Made by a program: the position numbers and the translations under genes
Shown: piece after piece, positions 1 to 6,282 of the stretch
Layout: every line of letters begins with the position of its first letter
Position numbering within the stretch: position 1 is the stretch's first letter
Notes under the pieces: model-generated
The model's database searches: none
Told to the model about the DNA's origin: nothing
The model's input: only the letters and a program-made list of their open reading frames with translations
DNA from: GWF2-30-66 sp042576225
GTDB lineage: Bacteria; Babelota; Babeliae; Babelales; Vermiphilaceae
Length of the DNA stretch: 17,040 bases
Direction of reading: 5' to 3'
Assembly: GCA_042576225.1 (NCBI GenBank)
Contig: JBHPCA010000029.1
Coordinates: 1 to 17,040, forward strand

Positions 1-1
1 A

Positions 2-665
2 GAAAAATTACGTAAAAACTGGATAACAATCTTCCCAGCTGTTTTACTTGTGTTTGGTATGTTTTTTTCACACGATGTTTGGGCAATGAAAAAGAAAAAG
101 CTTGGTAAAGAAGAAAGATTGTATAATCTCGTGCAGAGAGGCTATGAAGAACTTTATAAGCCAGACAAAGCTAAAAAGAAACTTGAGTGTTCCAAAAAGC
201 TTTTGAGTTTGGGTGACTACTATTTTGAAAAAAAATTTTTGAAATTGTATGTGTATTGGTAAAGATACAACGTAAAAAAAGCACTTGAAAAAAAGAACAA
301 ATACATAGAAGATCTTGTTGATTTTGCTAAAGAGAACCCTAAAATAATCATAGAAAGACCGCCGTTCCACTATCCTTTGCGGGACGATGAATTTGATTCT
401 AAATTTTTGTGCAAGATAACGAAAAAATTTTTCGGAAGTTGTTTGCTTAAACACAGCAAGAAGACTTGTCTTAATTCATTTGGGAGCATATTTGATATTT
501 ATTCGGGTAATTTTTTTCCTAAGGGAAATAGAATATTCGGTGAAGATAAGGAAAGTCGTCAGGGAGAGATCTGACTTAACTTATGCGGGTATCAAAAGCA
601 TTCTTGTATCGCAGCGAGAAGCAAAAGTTGGGAAGTTAGAAGAATATATCTTTGATGAGGAATGA
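2..665 (+). pseudogene. Broken gene for a secreted orphan protein (start lies before the window)
   Basis: One reading frame is open from the window edge and encodes what looks like the end of a signal peptide (hydrophobic stretch ITIFPAVLLVFGMFF, then HDVWA before a Lys-rich mature start). It runs to a TAA at 260-262, then continues in the same frame without another stop to a TGA at 572-574. Past a +1 shift somewhere in about 540-572, the next frame carries a plausible C-terminal segment (DLTYAGIKSILVSQREAK...) ending in TGA at 663-665. The three pieces together make about 220 residues of Lys/Phe-rich sequence. I do not recognise the family. One nonsense codon plus one frameshift in a single gene argue for real decay rather than a single sequencing error. 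The true start codon is outside the window. Confidence 0.6.
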
Positions 666-714
666 TAGCGGTTTTTGAGGTAATATTTACTATAGGCGCA
701 AATCACCCTGCCGG

Positions 715-743
715 TTGTATGTTCGGGGCAAATAAAGTATAAT
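715..743 (+). promoter_or_regulatory. Putative sigma-70-type promoter for the 786-1973 gene group
   Basis: A perfect TATAAT at 738-743 is preceded at 17 bp by TTGTAT (715-720; only the TTG matches consensus). It lies 42 bp before the ATG of the first gene of the group and downstream of the broken gene. A ribosome binding site (GAGGG) sits 7 bases before that ATG. The -10 match is strong and the -35 is weak. Confidence 0.5.
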
Positions 744-785
744 TGTTTCTGTGTGTAAAATGTAATAATTTTTGAGGGATAACAT

Positions 786-992
786 ATGACTCGTTGGAAT
801 CAAATTCTAGGGACAATTCTTATAGTTTTAGGTTTTGTAGCATTGTTTGCTGCAATATACCCATTTTTTAAGAATATTTTATTTTTCTTATTGGGAGTTT
901 ATCTGATAAGCTATGGTCTTCGTATGCGTGGAATGTATGCGGTTACACATTATGCAAGAACTATCTGGTTTAACGTCAAAAGATTCAGATAA
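786..992 (+). CDS. Small two-helix membrane protein, unknown function
   Basis: This 68-residue protein starts with ATG behind a good ribosome binding site (GAGGG, 7-base spacer). It has two hydrophobic segments, about residues 7-26 and 30-46, forming a helical hairpin, followed by a basic tail (RMRGMYAVTHYARTIWFNVKRFR) that probably faces the cytoplasm. No family is recognised. The next gene starts only 31 bp downstream and also begins with a membrane segment, so the two are probably co-transcribed from the promoter at 715-743. Coding status is supported by the ribosome binding site, the promoter and a clean membrane topology. Confidence 0.7.
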   Translation: MTRWNQILGTILIVLGFVALFAAIYPFFKNILFFLLGVYLISYGLRMRGMYAVTHYARTIWFNVKRFR

Positions 993-1023
993 ATATTAAA
1001 TTTTGTAAAAAGAGGGCAAAAAG

Positions 1024-1695
1024 TTGAAACTAATAATAGTGTTTCTTTTGGTTGTGCTCTGTGTGGGTTTTATGTTGGTTTTTTTTAAAATGCGCAAGAA
1101 AACACCAAAAGTTTCTTTTGGTACTGTAATTGTGCTTAATGGGCCATCAGGGTCAGGTAAAAGTTCAATACAGAAAGAATTTCAAAAACTGATGATGCCA
1201 AATTTATGGATAAAAACTGGTATTGATGATCTTTTTGATAAGCCAATGCCAGATATTACGCCAGAGAATATGGAATTTTGGCAGTCAAGTAACCCTATTA
1301 GATGGGTAGAAAGTTCAAAAGATGAGGCTGGTAATTCGGTAATAACGCTCTTTGTTGGCAAACAGGGAGAGCGGGTAGCGTACGCCATGAACAGTGCGAT
1401 AGCTGATTACGCAAAAAATGGTTGCAATGTTATAGTAGATTATATTGCTTACAAAAAAGTGTGGTTTGATGATTTGCAAGAGAAACTTAAAGATATAAAA
1501 ACCTATTATGTTGCTGTCAAAATACCGTTAGAAGTCTTAGAAAAGCGGGAAGAAGCACGAGGGACTTCGCCTAAAGGACATGCAAGAAGTCATTATTTTT
1601 CTGTATACCTAGATAAAACGTATGATTTAACGGTAAACTCTCATAATAACTGTGCAAAAGAGATTGCACAGCAGATAAAAAATTTGATTATCTAA
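1024..1695 (+). CDS. Membrane-anchored chloramphenicol phosphotransferase-like P-loop kinase
   Basis: This 223-residue protein uses a TTG start with GAGGG seven bases upstream. Residues 3-21 form an N-terminal membrane anchor followed by a basic stop-transfer (KMRKK). A Walker A motif, GPSGSGKSS, lies at 40-48. GIDDLF at 66-71 matches the GVDS-type segment carrying the catalytic Asp of the chloramphenicol phosphotransferase family (candidate D68). VIVD at 136-139, REEARG at 175-180 and a Tyr-Asp (YDLTV) near the C terminus also fit that family's order of motifs. Known members phosphorylate chloramphenicol or are uncharacterised small-molecule kinases; the substrate here cannot be read from sequence. 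The alternative is another nucleoside-kinase-like P-loop protein, since guanylate kinases share the GPSGSGKS loop, but the C-terminal half fits the chloramphenicol phosphotransferase family better. The membrane anchor is unusual for this fold. Confidence 0.72.
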   Translation: MKLIIVFLLVVLCVGFMLVFFKMRKKTPKVSFGTVIVLNGPSGSGKSSIQKEFQKLMMPNLWIKTGIDDLFDKPMPDITPENMEFWQSSNPIRWVESSKDEAGNSVITLFVGKQGERVAYAMNSAIADYAKNGCNVIVDYIAYKKVWFDDLQEKLKDIKTYYVAVKIPLEVLEKREEARGTSPKGHARSHYFSVYLDKTYDLTVNSHNNCAKEIAQQIKNLII

Positions 1696-1754
1696 AAAAA
1701 TTGATTTGTAAATAGGGACTGTTTATTTAATTTTTATTTTGAAGGGGTTCTATA

Positions 1755-1973
1755 ATGGCACCACAAATAATAGCACCACAAAAAAAGTTAACTGCGGCGT
1801 TACTCTGCTTTTTCTTTGGAGCTTTTGGCGCATATAGGTTTTATGTTGGTAAATATGGAACAGCGATTTTGCAGTTGCTTACGTTGGGAGGCCTTGGCAT
1901 TTGGGCTACCATAGATTTTATAATTATCTTGTGTGGCGATTTTACTAATGCGCAGGGGCAAAAATTAGTGTAA
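1755..1973 (+). CDS. TM2-domain membrane protein
   Basis: This 72-residue protein has an ATG start behind AAGGGG. It is a near-complete TM2 domain: a Lys-rich entry (QKKLTAALL), a first helix (about 12-30) ending in GAYRFYVGK (25-33, the family's G-x-HRFY-x-G turn with Tyr in place of His), then a second helix opening with LTLGGLGIWATIDF (42-55) and a polar end (GDFTNAQG). TM2 domains are widespread two-helix membrane modules without a settled biochemical role. It follows the kinase-like gene by 59 bp and may share its transcript. Both ends are clean and the domain assignment is firm. Confidence 0.88.
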   Translation: MAPQIIAPQKKLTAALLCFFFGAFGAYRFYVGKYGTAILQLLTLGGLGIWATIDFIIILCGDFTNAQGQKLV

Positions 1974-2379
1974 GAGCTTATCCGAAAATTAATTTAACGC
2001 GAATTCGATATTCAAAGGTTTTAAAAAGATAATAAACAAACGCTTATCTTGCTTATGGTAAATACTTCCCCCCGTCCTCCCTGAGCTTGACGAAGGGTAT
2101 ATATTAAAAGCTTATTTTTTCTAAAGTAAGCTTGTTTTTAGCGATATAAAAACAGGCTTTGAACCAAGTTTTCATTAAAACTTAGAATATTTTCTGTATA
2201 ATAAAACCGGCTAGGAAGAGCATTTTGTAGCTTTTTTTAGAAAAAATAAAATTTTAATATGAACCCTTCGTCAGGCTCCAGTCTACGCCAAGGCTTCGAC
2301 CGGCACGGCAGGGAGAACGGGGAGGAGAATCTCTTTTTGGATTATTCTTGCGTGATTTGTTAATTTTCGGATAAGCTCT
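1973..2379. repeat. Fold-back (long imperfect inverted-repeat) element, MITE-like
   Basis: The ends are perfect 20-bp inverted repeats (1973-1992, reading AGAGCTTATCCGAAAATTAA, against 2360-2379). Further inward, matching segments recur in the same nested order. 2071-2081 pairs with 2311-2322 (G/C-rich, 11 of 12). 2083-2097 pairs with 2264-2278 (14 of 15). 2112-2125 pairs with 2236-2249 (14 of 14). The middle holds a separate 13-bp stem, 2128-2140 with 2147-2159 and a 6-base loop. The right arm carries an extra roughly 30-bp insertion (2279-2310) containing a palindrome module also found at 5435-5449. There is no coding capacity. The left end overlaps the TAA of the TM2 gene (1971-1973) by one base. 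The remaining gap to 2491 is A/T-rich leader with no clear feature. Confidence 0.75.
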
Positions 2380-2491
2380 AAATTAAAAATTAATTTATTT
2401 TTTGCAAATTCTTGATTTTTTGTTTTTCTTTTTTTTATTGTTACTATAGTTTTATATTTTTTATATAACTTTTTAACATAAAGGGTTTTAT

Positions 2492-3382
2492 ATGAGAGGC
2501 GTTTCCGTTAGAGAGTCAGTTAAGTTTGGCTTTAGGAGTTTTTTTAAACATATTTTATTTTTCTTGGGAACTTCAATTGTTTCTGTTCTAGCATGGTTTG
2601 CGGGTTTACTTTGTAGTGCTTTAGTTGCATTGCCATTTTTTATTCCCGTTATGAGAATAGTTGGGAAGCTCAAAGAAGTTTTTGCAGAGCTTAAGGCAGT
2701 CGCTCCAGTTGTTGCTAAGTCTGGGATGCCGGTCAAGCCAGAAATTAAATTAGCTTTGGAAAGAGTTTTAGATTTAGCGTCAAAAAATCCTTATGCATTA
2801 GGATTTGCAGCTTTTGGCGTTGTTGTATTTATTCTTTGCATGTGGGCTGTAAGTATGATGTTGACAATGGGGTGGATCAGGATATCTTTAGACATTAAAG
2901 ATACCGGTTCAGGCTCAGTAAGAACTTTGTTTGTAAGGCCAGGTGTAGTGATAAGGGCCTTGATCATAACAATTCTTTCTTTTTTAATTATTGTTACCCC
3001 ATGGGTCTTGTCGGCTGCTCTATTTAGATTAAATGTTGTTTTAGGGGCAATTGCAATAACCTGCTCATTATTTGCAACGATATATCTTGGTCTTAAGCTA
3101 GCATTTAGTCTTTGGTTTTTGTCAGACAGAAACCTGGGTACTTTTGAATCTATTAAAGCAAGTTTCGGTTTAAGAAATGGGCCATTAAATGTGTTTTTGA
3201 TGATGCTTTTGTTTGCTGCAGTAACAATTTTGATTGGCATGATTACCAATACATTGTTTTGGTTAGTTCCTAGTCAGCTTGTTATATCTGTGCTGGGTCT
3301 TTTTGTACAGTTTATTATATCTATAGCGAGTATTATGGCTTTTGCATATTTGTATCGCGGACTGCTTATGCGCAATAAATAA
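2492..3382 (+). CDS. Polytopic membrane protein, first of a tandem paralogous pair
   Basis: This 296-residue protein has an ATG start with AAAGGG 6-7 bases upstream. It has roughly six to seven hydrophobic segments: about 21-56 (probably two helices), 102-125, 152-178, 181-210, 232-258 and 262-288. A charged, non-membrane stretch (57-100) separates the first pair from the rest. A conserved cytoplasmic-looking motif, GWIRISLDI...GSVRTLF.RPG (127-151), recurs in the next gene, as do FGF(R/K)SFFK at 12-19 and a C-terminal AYLYR. The overall layout resembles uncharacterised bacterial multi-pass families (DUF975-like or the membrane domain seen with some glycerophosphodiesterases), but I cannot assign one. 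A hairpin terminator follows at 3457-3486. Confidence 0.72.
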   Translation: MRGVSVRESVKFGFRSFFKHILFFLGTSIVSVLAWFAGLLCSALVALPFFIPVMRIVGKLKEVFAELKAVAPVVAKSGMPVKPEIKLALERVLDLASKNPYALGFAAFGVVVFILCMWAVSMMLTMGWIRISLDIKDTGSGSVRTLFVRPGVVIRALIITILSFLIIVTPWVLSAALFRLNVVLGAIAITCSLFATIYLGLKLAFSLWFLSDRNLGTFESIKASFGLRNGPLNVFLMMLLFAAVTILIGMITNTLFWLVPSQLVISVLGLFVQFIISIASIMAFAYLYRGLLMRNK

Positions 3383-3456
3383 AAAAATAATTTACTAGAA
3401 CTATTTACTTTAGCCTAACTTGGCTTTGTAATTAGTTGATTATTGCGCTATTTTTT

Positions 3457-3493
3457 GCTCCCATGATAAATTTTTTTCGTGGGAGCATTTTTA
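3457..3493 (+). terminator. Hairpin terminator after the first membrane paralog
   Basis: GCTCCCATG (3457-3465) pairs with CGTGGGAGC (3478-3486), a 9-bp stem with one T-G pair and a 12-base loop. The tail is A/T-rich (ATTTTTATATTTT). The longest-ORF start of the next gene (GTG at 3479) would fall inside this stem, which argues against that start. Confidence 0.6.
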
Positions 3494-3517
3494 TATTTTA
3501 ATTTTTTTAGGAGAGTT

Positions 3518-4600
3518 GTGAAAAAAATATTTGCAATTGAAGCTTTGAGGTTTGGCTTTAAATCTTTTTTTAAAAACCCTATATTTTTTGTGTTGGCTTT
3601 TGTAGTGAGCAAGTTAATCTGGATTATGGGTTTTTGTCTAAGTTTTTTAATATCTTTGCCATATTTTATACATCTTATAAATTTTGTACTAAAAATTTTT
3701 AATCAAATTAAGGGCTTAATCGCTGAATTTTCAATACAAAATATTGTTAGTGAATTTGCAAAGCCTGTTATAAAAAATCTTGGGTTTGGAGTTTTTGATA
3801 AAGTTAACGTGGTTGGTGGTTTTGTAAAAGAAATGGGCCAGGTAGTCAAAGGCGCTGCAAAAGTCCCATTGCAAGTTGTTAAAGGTGCTGCAGAAATTAC
3901 TCCTATAGCAAAGGTAGTGAAAAGTATGTCCGGTATTACGGCGATTAGGCAAAAAGTAGATGCAGCACTGTACGAGATAAAAGGTATCTTGGCAGAGATT
4001 ATGCAAAGCAAATTTTTATTTTTATTTTTTATAATTGGAGTAATTGTTTTTTTTGTATGCGTAAAAATGGTTTACGATTTTATCATGCTTGGCTGGGCCC
4101 GCATGTCTCTTGGTATTTATGATCGTAAATCAGGCTCTATTAGGTCTTTATTTTCAAGGCCGGGAATCTGGATAAAATATGTGATTGCTACGTTATTATT
4201 TTTATTGATTTCAATAGTTCCATCACTTATATATTTCTGGTTTTATTTATTAATAACCTATTTTGTAAGAATTCCACAATTTATAGCTTATGTTGGGTAT
4301 GCAGGTGCGTTTATCGCCTCTTGGTATCTGATTTTACGACTATGGTTTTACCCCTATTATCTTGTAGATGAAAATATAGGCTCTGTTGCATCTTTGCAAA
4401 AAAGTTATAACCTGGGTCTTGGGTTTTTAAACGTGATTATTTCGCTTTTTGTTTTTGCGGTTATTTTAGGAATACCTCTACTATTTGTGGTATTATTCCC
4501 TAATGTTTTGACAGTAACCATATTTGGAGTATTTTTGGCTATTATTTGGATGTCCTCTTGGGTATCTTACGCGTATATGTACAGAAAACTAAAGAGATAG
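3518..4600 (+). CDS. Polytopic membrane protein, second of a tandem paralogous pair
   Basis: I place the start at GTG 3518, giving 360 residues. AGGAGAG (3509-3515) lies just upstream, and from there KKIFAIEALRFGFKSFFK aligns without gaps to the N terminus of the preceding paralog. A longer start at 3479 would sit inside the upstream terminator stem. Hydrophobic segments mirror the first paralog, and the shared motif appears as GWARMSLGI...GSIRSLFSRPG (192-216). A loop of roughly 70 extra residues lies between the first helix pair and the next membrane segment. It contains a near-duplicate VVKGAAKVPLQVVKGAAEI and looks amphipathic. Function is unknown. The pair arose by tandem duplication followed by considerable divergence. 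A perfect hairpin follows immediately. Confidence 0.72.
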   Translation: MKKIFAIEALRFGFKSFFKNPIFFVLAFVVSKLIWIMGFCLSFLISLPYFIHLINFVLKIFNQIKGLIAEFSIQNIVSEFAKPVIKNLGFGVFDKVNVVGGFVKEMGQVVKGAAKVPLQVVKGAAEITPIAKVVKSMSGITAIRQKVDAALYEIKGILAEIMQSKFLFLFFIIGVIVFFVCVKMVYDFIMLGWARMSLGIYDRKSGSIRSLFSRPGIWIKYVIATLLFLLISIVPSLIYFWFYLLITYFVRIPQFIAYVGYAGAFIASWYLILRLWFYPYYLVDENIGSVASLQKSYNLGLGFLNVIISLFVFAVILGIPLLFVVLFPNVLTVTIFGVFLAIIWMSSWVSYAYMYRKLKR

Positions 4601-4607
4601 ATGTTTA

Positions 4608-4636
4608 AGGCTCCTACTTATTATAAGTAGGAGCCT
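4608..4636. terminator. Perfect hairpin between convergent genes
   Basis: AGGCTCCTACTTA (4608-4620) pairs base for base with TAAGTAGGAGCCT (4624-4636) around a 3-base loop. It sits in the 40-bp gap between the convergent stop codons at 4600 and 4641. This position suggests a bidirectional transcription stop, but neither side has a long T run, so its efficiency as a rho-independent terminator is uncertain. Confidence 0.6.
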
Positions 4637-4640
4637 ACAA

Positions 4641-5174
4641 TTAAACTTCTTGTGTGTGAGAAGAAATATTTTGATAAGCTTTATCTATTTGCTTTTTGAT
4701 TTCATCACATGTTTTGTGAGTTGTGCTTTTTATTTCTTTTGCTTGATTTACAATTAAAAGTTTATCTTTTCTGTTTTTCAGTATTTTTATTATATTTTTT
4801 CTTATTTGCTTATAAGCTTTTTTCATTTCGCTTTTTATAGAAGCTTTTGCATTTTTAATTGTATCTTTTATGTTGGGGTTGTTTGTACTTGTTTTATTTG
4901 CTGTTGCGTCTATTGTATTTTGTATTTTTAAAGAAGTAGTCTTAACTTTTTTTTGTATTTTTTTTGCAGTTTTTATTATATTTGTTTGGTTTAAATCTTT
5001 TGATGTTTTGTATATTTCACCTACTATAAAGTCTTTTGTTTTGTCTACTTCTTGATCGATTGATTTTTTTGCCTTCAAAATTACGCTATCTTGCTTTTTC
5101 TTGCCAGAAATTATTACAAATGCGCTGTATGTTACAAGCACAACAAATATTGGTATAATCAGTTTTTTGACCAT
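4641..5174 (-). CDS. Membrane-anchored helical protein (177 residues), unknown function
   Basis: ATG at 5174 follows GGAGG with a 6-base spacer. Residues about 5-23 form an N-terminal membrane anchor or uncleaved signal. The remainder is Lys/Ile/Thr-rich, lacks Trp, has very few aromatic residues, and is almost certainly alpha-helical or coiled coil. Residues 44-61 (DKTKDFIVGEIYKTSKDL) match 10 of 18 positions with residues 31-48 of the neighbouring 5499-6032 product. Both proteins are exactly 177 residues long, so they are probably diverged paralogs. The repetitive Lys-rich helical pattern is of the kind seen in late-embryogenesis or apolipoprotein-like proteins, but that is only a compositional resemblance. 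A likely promoter lies at 5223-5251. Confidence 0.65.
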   Translation of the reverse strand: MVKKLIIPIFVVLVTYSAFVIISGKKKQDSVILKAKKSIDQEVDKTKDFIVGEIYKTSKDLNQTNIIKTAKKIQKKVKTTSLKIQNTIDATANKTSTNNPNIKDTIKNAKASIKSEMKKAYKQIRKNIIKILKNRKDKLLIVNQAKEIKSTTHKTCDEIKKQIDKAYQNISSHTQEV

Positions 5175-5222
5175 TTTTAACCTCCAATTTTAATAATATT
5201 AAAGCTGTTCTTATTTACTAAT

Positions 5223-5251
5223 AGTATATACTGGTTTTGATTAAAATGCAA
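5223..5251 (-). promoter_or_regulatory. Putative promoter of the 4641-5174 gene
   Basis: Read on the minus strand: TTGCAT (5246-5251), 17 bp, TATACT (5223-5228; 5 of 6 to consensus). It lies about 49 bp upstream of the start codon at 5174. The -10 is good and the -35 matches only in TTG. Confidence 0.4.
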
Positions 5252-5322
5252 GTAACAAAGTAAATTATTGATTTGGAGGTGTTATTGGTGTCTTGGGATC
5301 CCTTTTTTTGCTAAATATCTGC

Positions 5323-5378
5323 TTATTTTAATATTTCTTTTAGTGTATCGCCAAATTTTGCAATTTTTACAATTATTT
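5323..5378. repeat. Outer copy of a 56-bp exact direct repeat
   Basis: These 56 bases are identical to 5499-5554, with an offset of 176 bp. The downstream copy is the last 18 codons plus stop of the 5499-6032 gene (minus strand). This copy is the same gene end, including the stop codon, now detached from any gene. A short reading frame spanning 5282-5470 reads through it in the wrong frame and is not considered a gene. Confidence 0.85.
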
Positions 5379-5498
5379 CGCTTCGCCTGAATACCCAGCA
5401 TCTTTGATGCGGGGATGAAAGGCGTGGCGTCCTCCGAAGCCTTGGCGTAGGAGGATCTAGACAACTTCAAGATACCTCGCCGCTTGCTGCGGGGAGCA
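5379..5498. repeat. Palindrome-rich insert (REP-like) between the direct repeats
   Basis: This 120-bp insert is more G/C-rich than its surroundings and contains three hairpins. The first is CCCaGCATC-ttt-GATGCgGGG (5394-5414). The second is TCCTCC...GGAGGA (5430-5455), with an inner GCCTTGGC. The third is CTCgCCGC-ttgct-GCGGgGAG (5476-5496). The second hairpin shares 15 bp (CGAAGCCTTGGCGTA, 5435-5449) in inverted orientation with 2284-2298 in the fold-back element, so this is a dispersed module. There is no transposase. It lies exactly between the two 56-bp copies, so it arrived with, or triggered, the duplication. Confidence 0.7.
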
Positions 5499-5554
5499 TT
5501 ATTTTAATATTTCTTTTAGTGTATCGCCAAATTTTGCAATTTTTACAATTATTT
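5499..5554. repeat. Inner copy of a 56-bp exact direct repeat (3' end of the gene)
   Basis: Identical to 5323-5378. It begins exactly at the stop codon of the minus-strand gene and covers its terminal codons (encoding about KIIVKIAKFGDTLKEILK). The identity breaks at C5379 against T5555. Confidence 0.85.
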
Positions 5555-6032
5555 TCTCTTCAAACTGCGCAATTTTATTTTTTGCGCTATCAGTATTGTT
5601 TTTTACTATTTCAGGGTTTTTTCTTACCGATTTTTTCATCTCGGATACCATTTGCTTATGCATTTCAAAAACGCTTTTTTTTGTCTCAGCTATAAATTCT
5701 CCAGTTTTTTTTCTAATTGCTTGTTCCTTTTTGCCCCTTTTATTTTCTATTTTTTCTATTGCTTCATTTATTATTTTCTCTAGCTGGCATGTTGTTGCAA
5801 CTATTTTCTTCTTGCTTAATCGTTTGCCTTTTAAGCCCTTAAAAAGTTTTAACTTGCCATTGACTATGGTGTTGTCTAATATTTTTACTAGATCTTTGGT
5901 AGATTGTTTAATTTCAACTGTTATTACATCTTTTGTGTTATCTATTATTTGCTTTGGAGATGTAACAATTTTGTTGCCAGGTGTAGGCCCACAATACAAA
6001 ATCATTATAAGTAAAAGCTTTGTTTTTTTCAT
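5499..6032 (-). CDS. Lys-rich helical exported protein (177 residues), unknown function
   Basis: ATG at 6032 has a purine-rich ribosome binding site (AGGGGGG, about 5 bases away). An N-terminal hydrophobic stretch (KKTKLLLIMILYCG) looks like a short signal peptide. The Cys has Tyr at -1, so it is not a standard lipobox. The rest is Lys/Glu/Ile-rich and predicted helical. Residues 31-48 (DNTKDVITVEIKQSTKDL) resemble residues 44-61 of the 4641-5174 product, which has the same length, so the two look like diverged paralogs. The last 18 codons and the stop are duplicated at 5323-5378. Function is unknown. Confidence 0.65.
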   Translation of the reverse strand: MKKTKLLLIMILYCGPTPGNKIVTSPKQIIDNTKDVITVEIKQSTKDLVKILDNTIVNGKLKLFKGLKGKRLSKKKIVATTCQLEKIINEAIEKIENKRGKKEQAIRKKTGEFIAETKKSVFEMHKQMVSEMKKSVRKNPEIVKNNTDSAKNKIAQFEEKIIVKIAKFGDTLKEILK

Positions 6033-6201
6033 AATTCCCCCCTATGGAATAAAAAACGTACTATTTCTACTTATAACATAATACTGTTTTCGCATGAGTA
6101 TCAATAGTTTATTTATTAGTTTGTGTTTTTTCCCTTTTTTCCCTCCAAAAGGGGCTTTTGTGTAAATTCTCTAGAATTTTTTATTTTTTTTAATTAAACC
6201 A

Positions 6202-6231
6202 TTGACTTGCGTTATTTACAAATAGTAAAAT
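6202..6231 (+). promoter_or_regulatory. Promoter of the Arg/Gly-rich secreted protein gene
   Basis: TTGACT (6202-6207, 5 of 6), 18 bp, TAAAAT (6226-6231, 5 of 6). Transcription would start near 6238, giving a leader of about 45 bases before the ATG at 6283. It has nearly the same hexamers and spacing as the promoter at 14541-14570, and both leaders end in a similar AAAAATAAGG-GAGA ribosome binding region. Confidence 0.65.
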
Positions 6232-6282
6232 AAGGGAGAGTAGGTGTATTATTGTGTAAATCCAAAAATAAGGAGAAGGAAC

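Noticed and set aside
3479..3517. Upstream GTG start of the second membrane paralog
   Set aside because: It lies within the terminator stem of the previous gene; GTG 3518 follows AGGAGAG and aligns with the paralog's N terminus.
5282..5470. Minus-strand reading frame of 62 codons
   Set aside because: It is assembled from the palindromic insert and the duplicated gene end read in the wrong frame, with no ribosome binding site.
5596..6081. Plus-strand frame of 161 codons opposite the helical protein gene
   Set aside because: Mirror of a Lys-rich gene, which gives Phe/Leu/Ile-rich antisense frames; the minus-strand frame has the ribosome binding site and a paralog.
6163..6188. AAATTCT-ct-AGAATTT hairpin followed by a run of T
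   Set aside because: It looks like a terminator, but no plus-strand gene precedes it; likely chance in A/T-rich intergenic DNA.
6244..6282. Longer start of the Arg/Gly-rich secreted protein
   Set aside because: No ribosome binding site; the extension would bury the signal peptide, whereas ATG 6283 follows AAGGAGAAGG.
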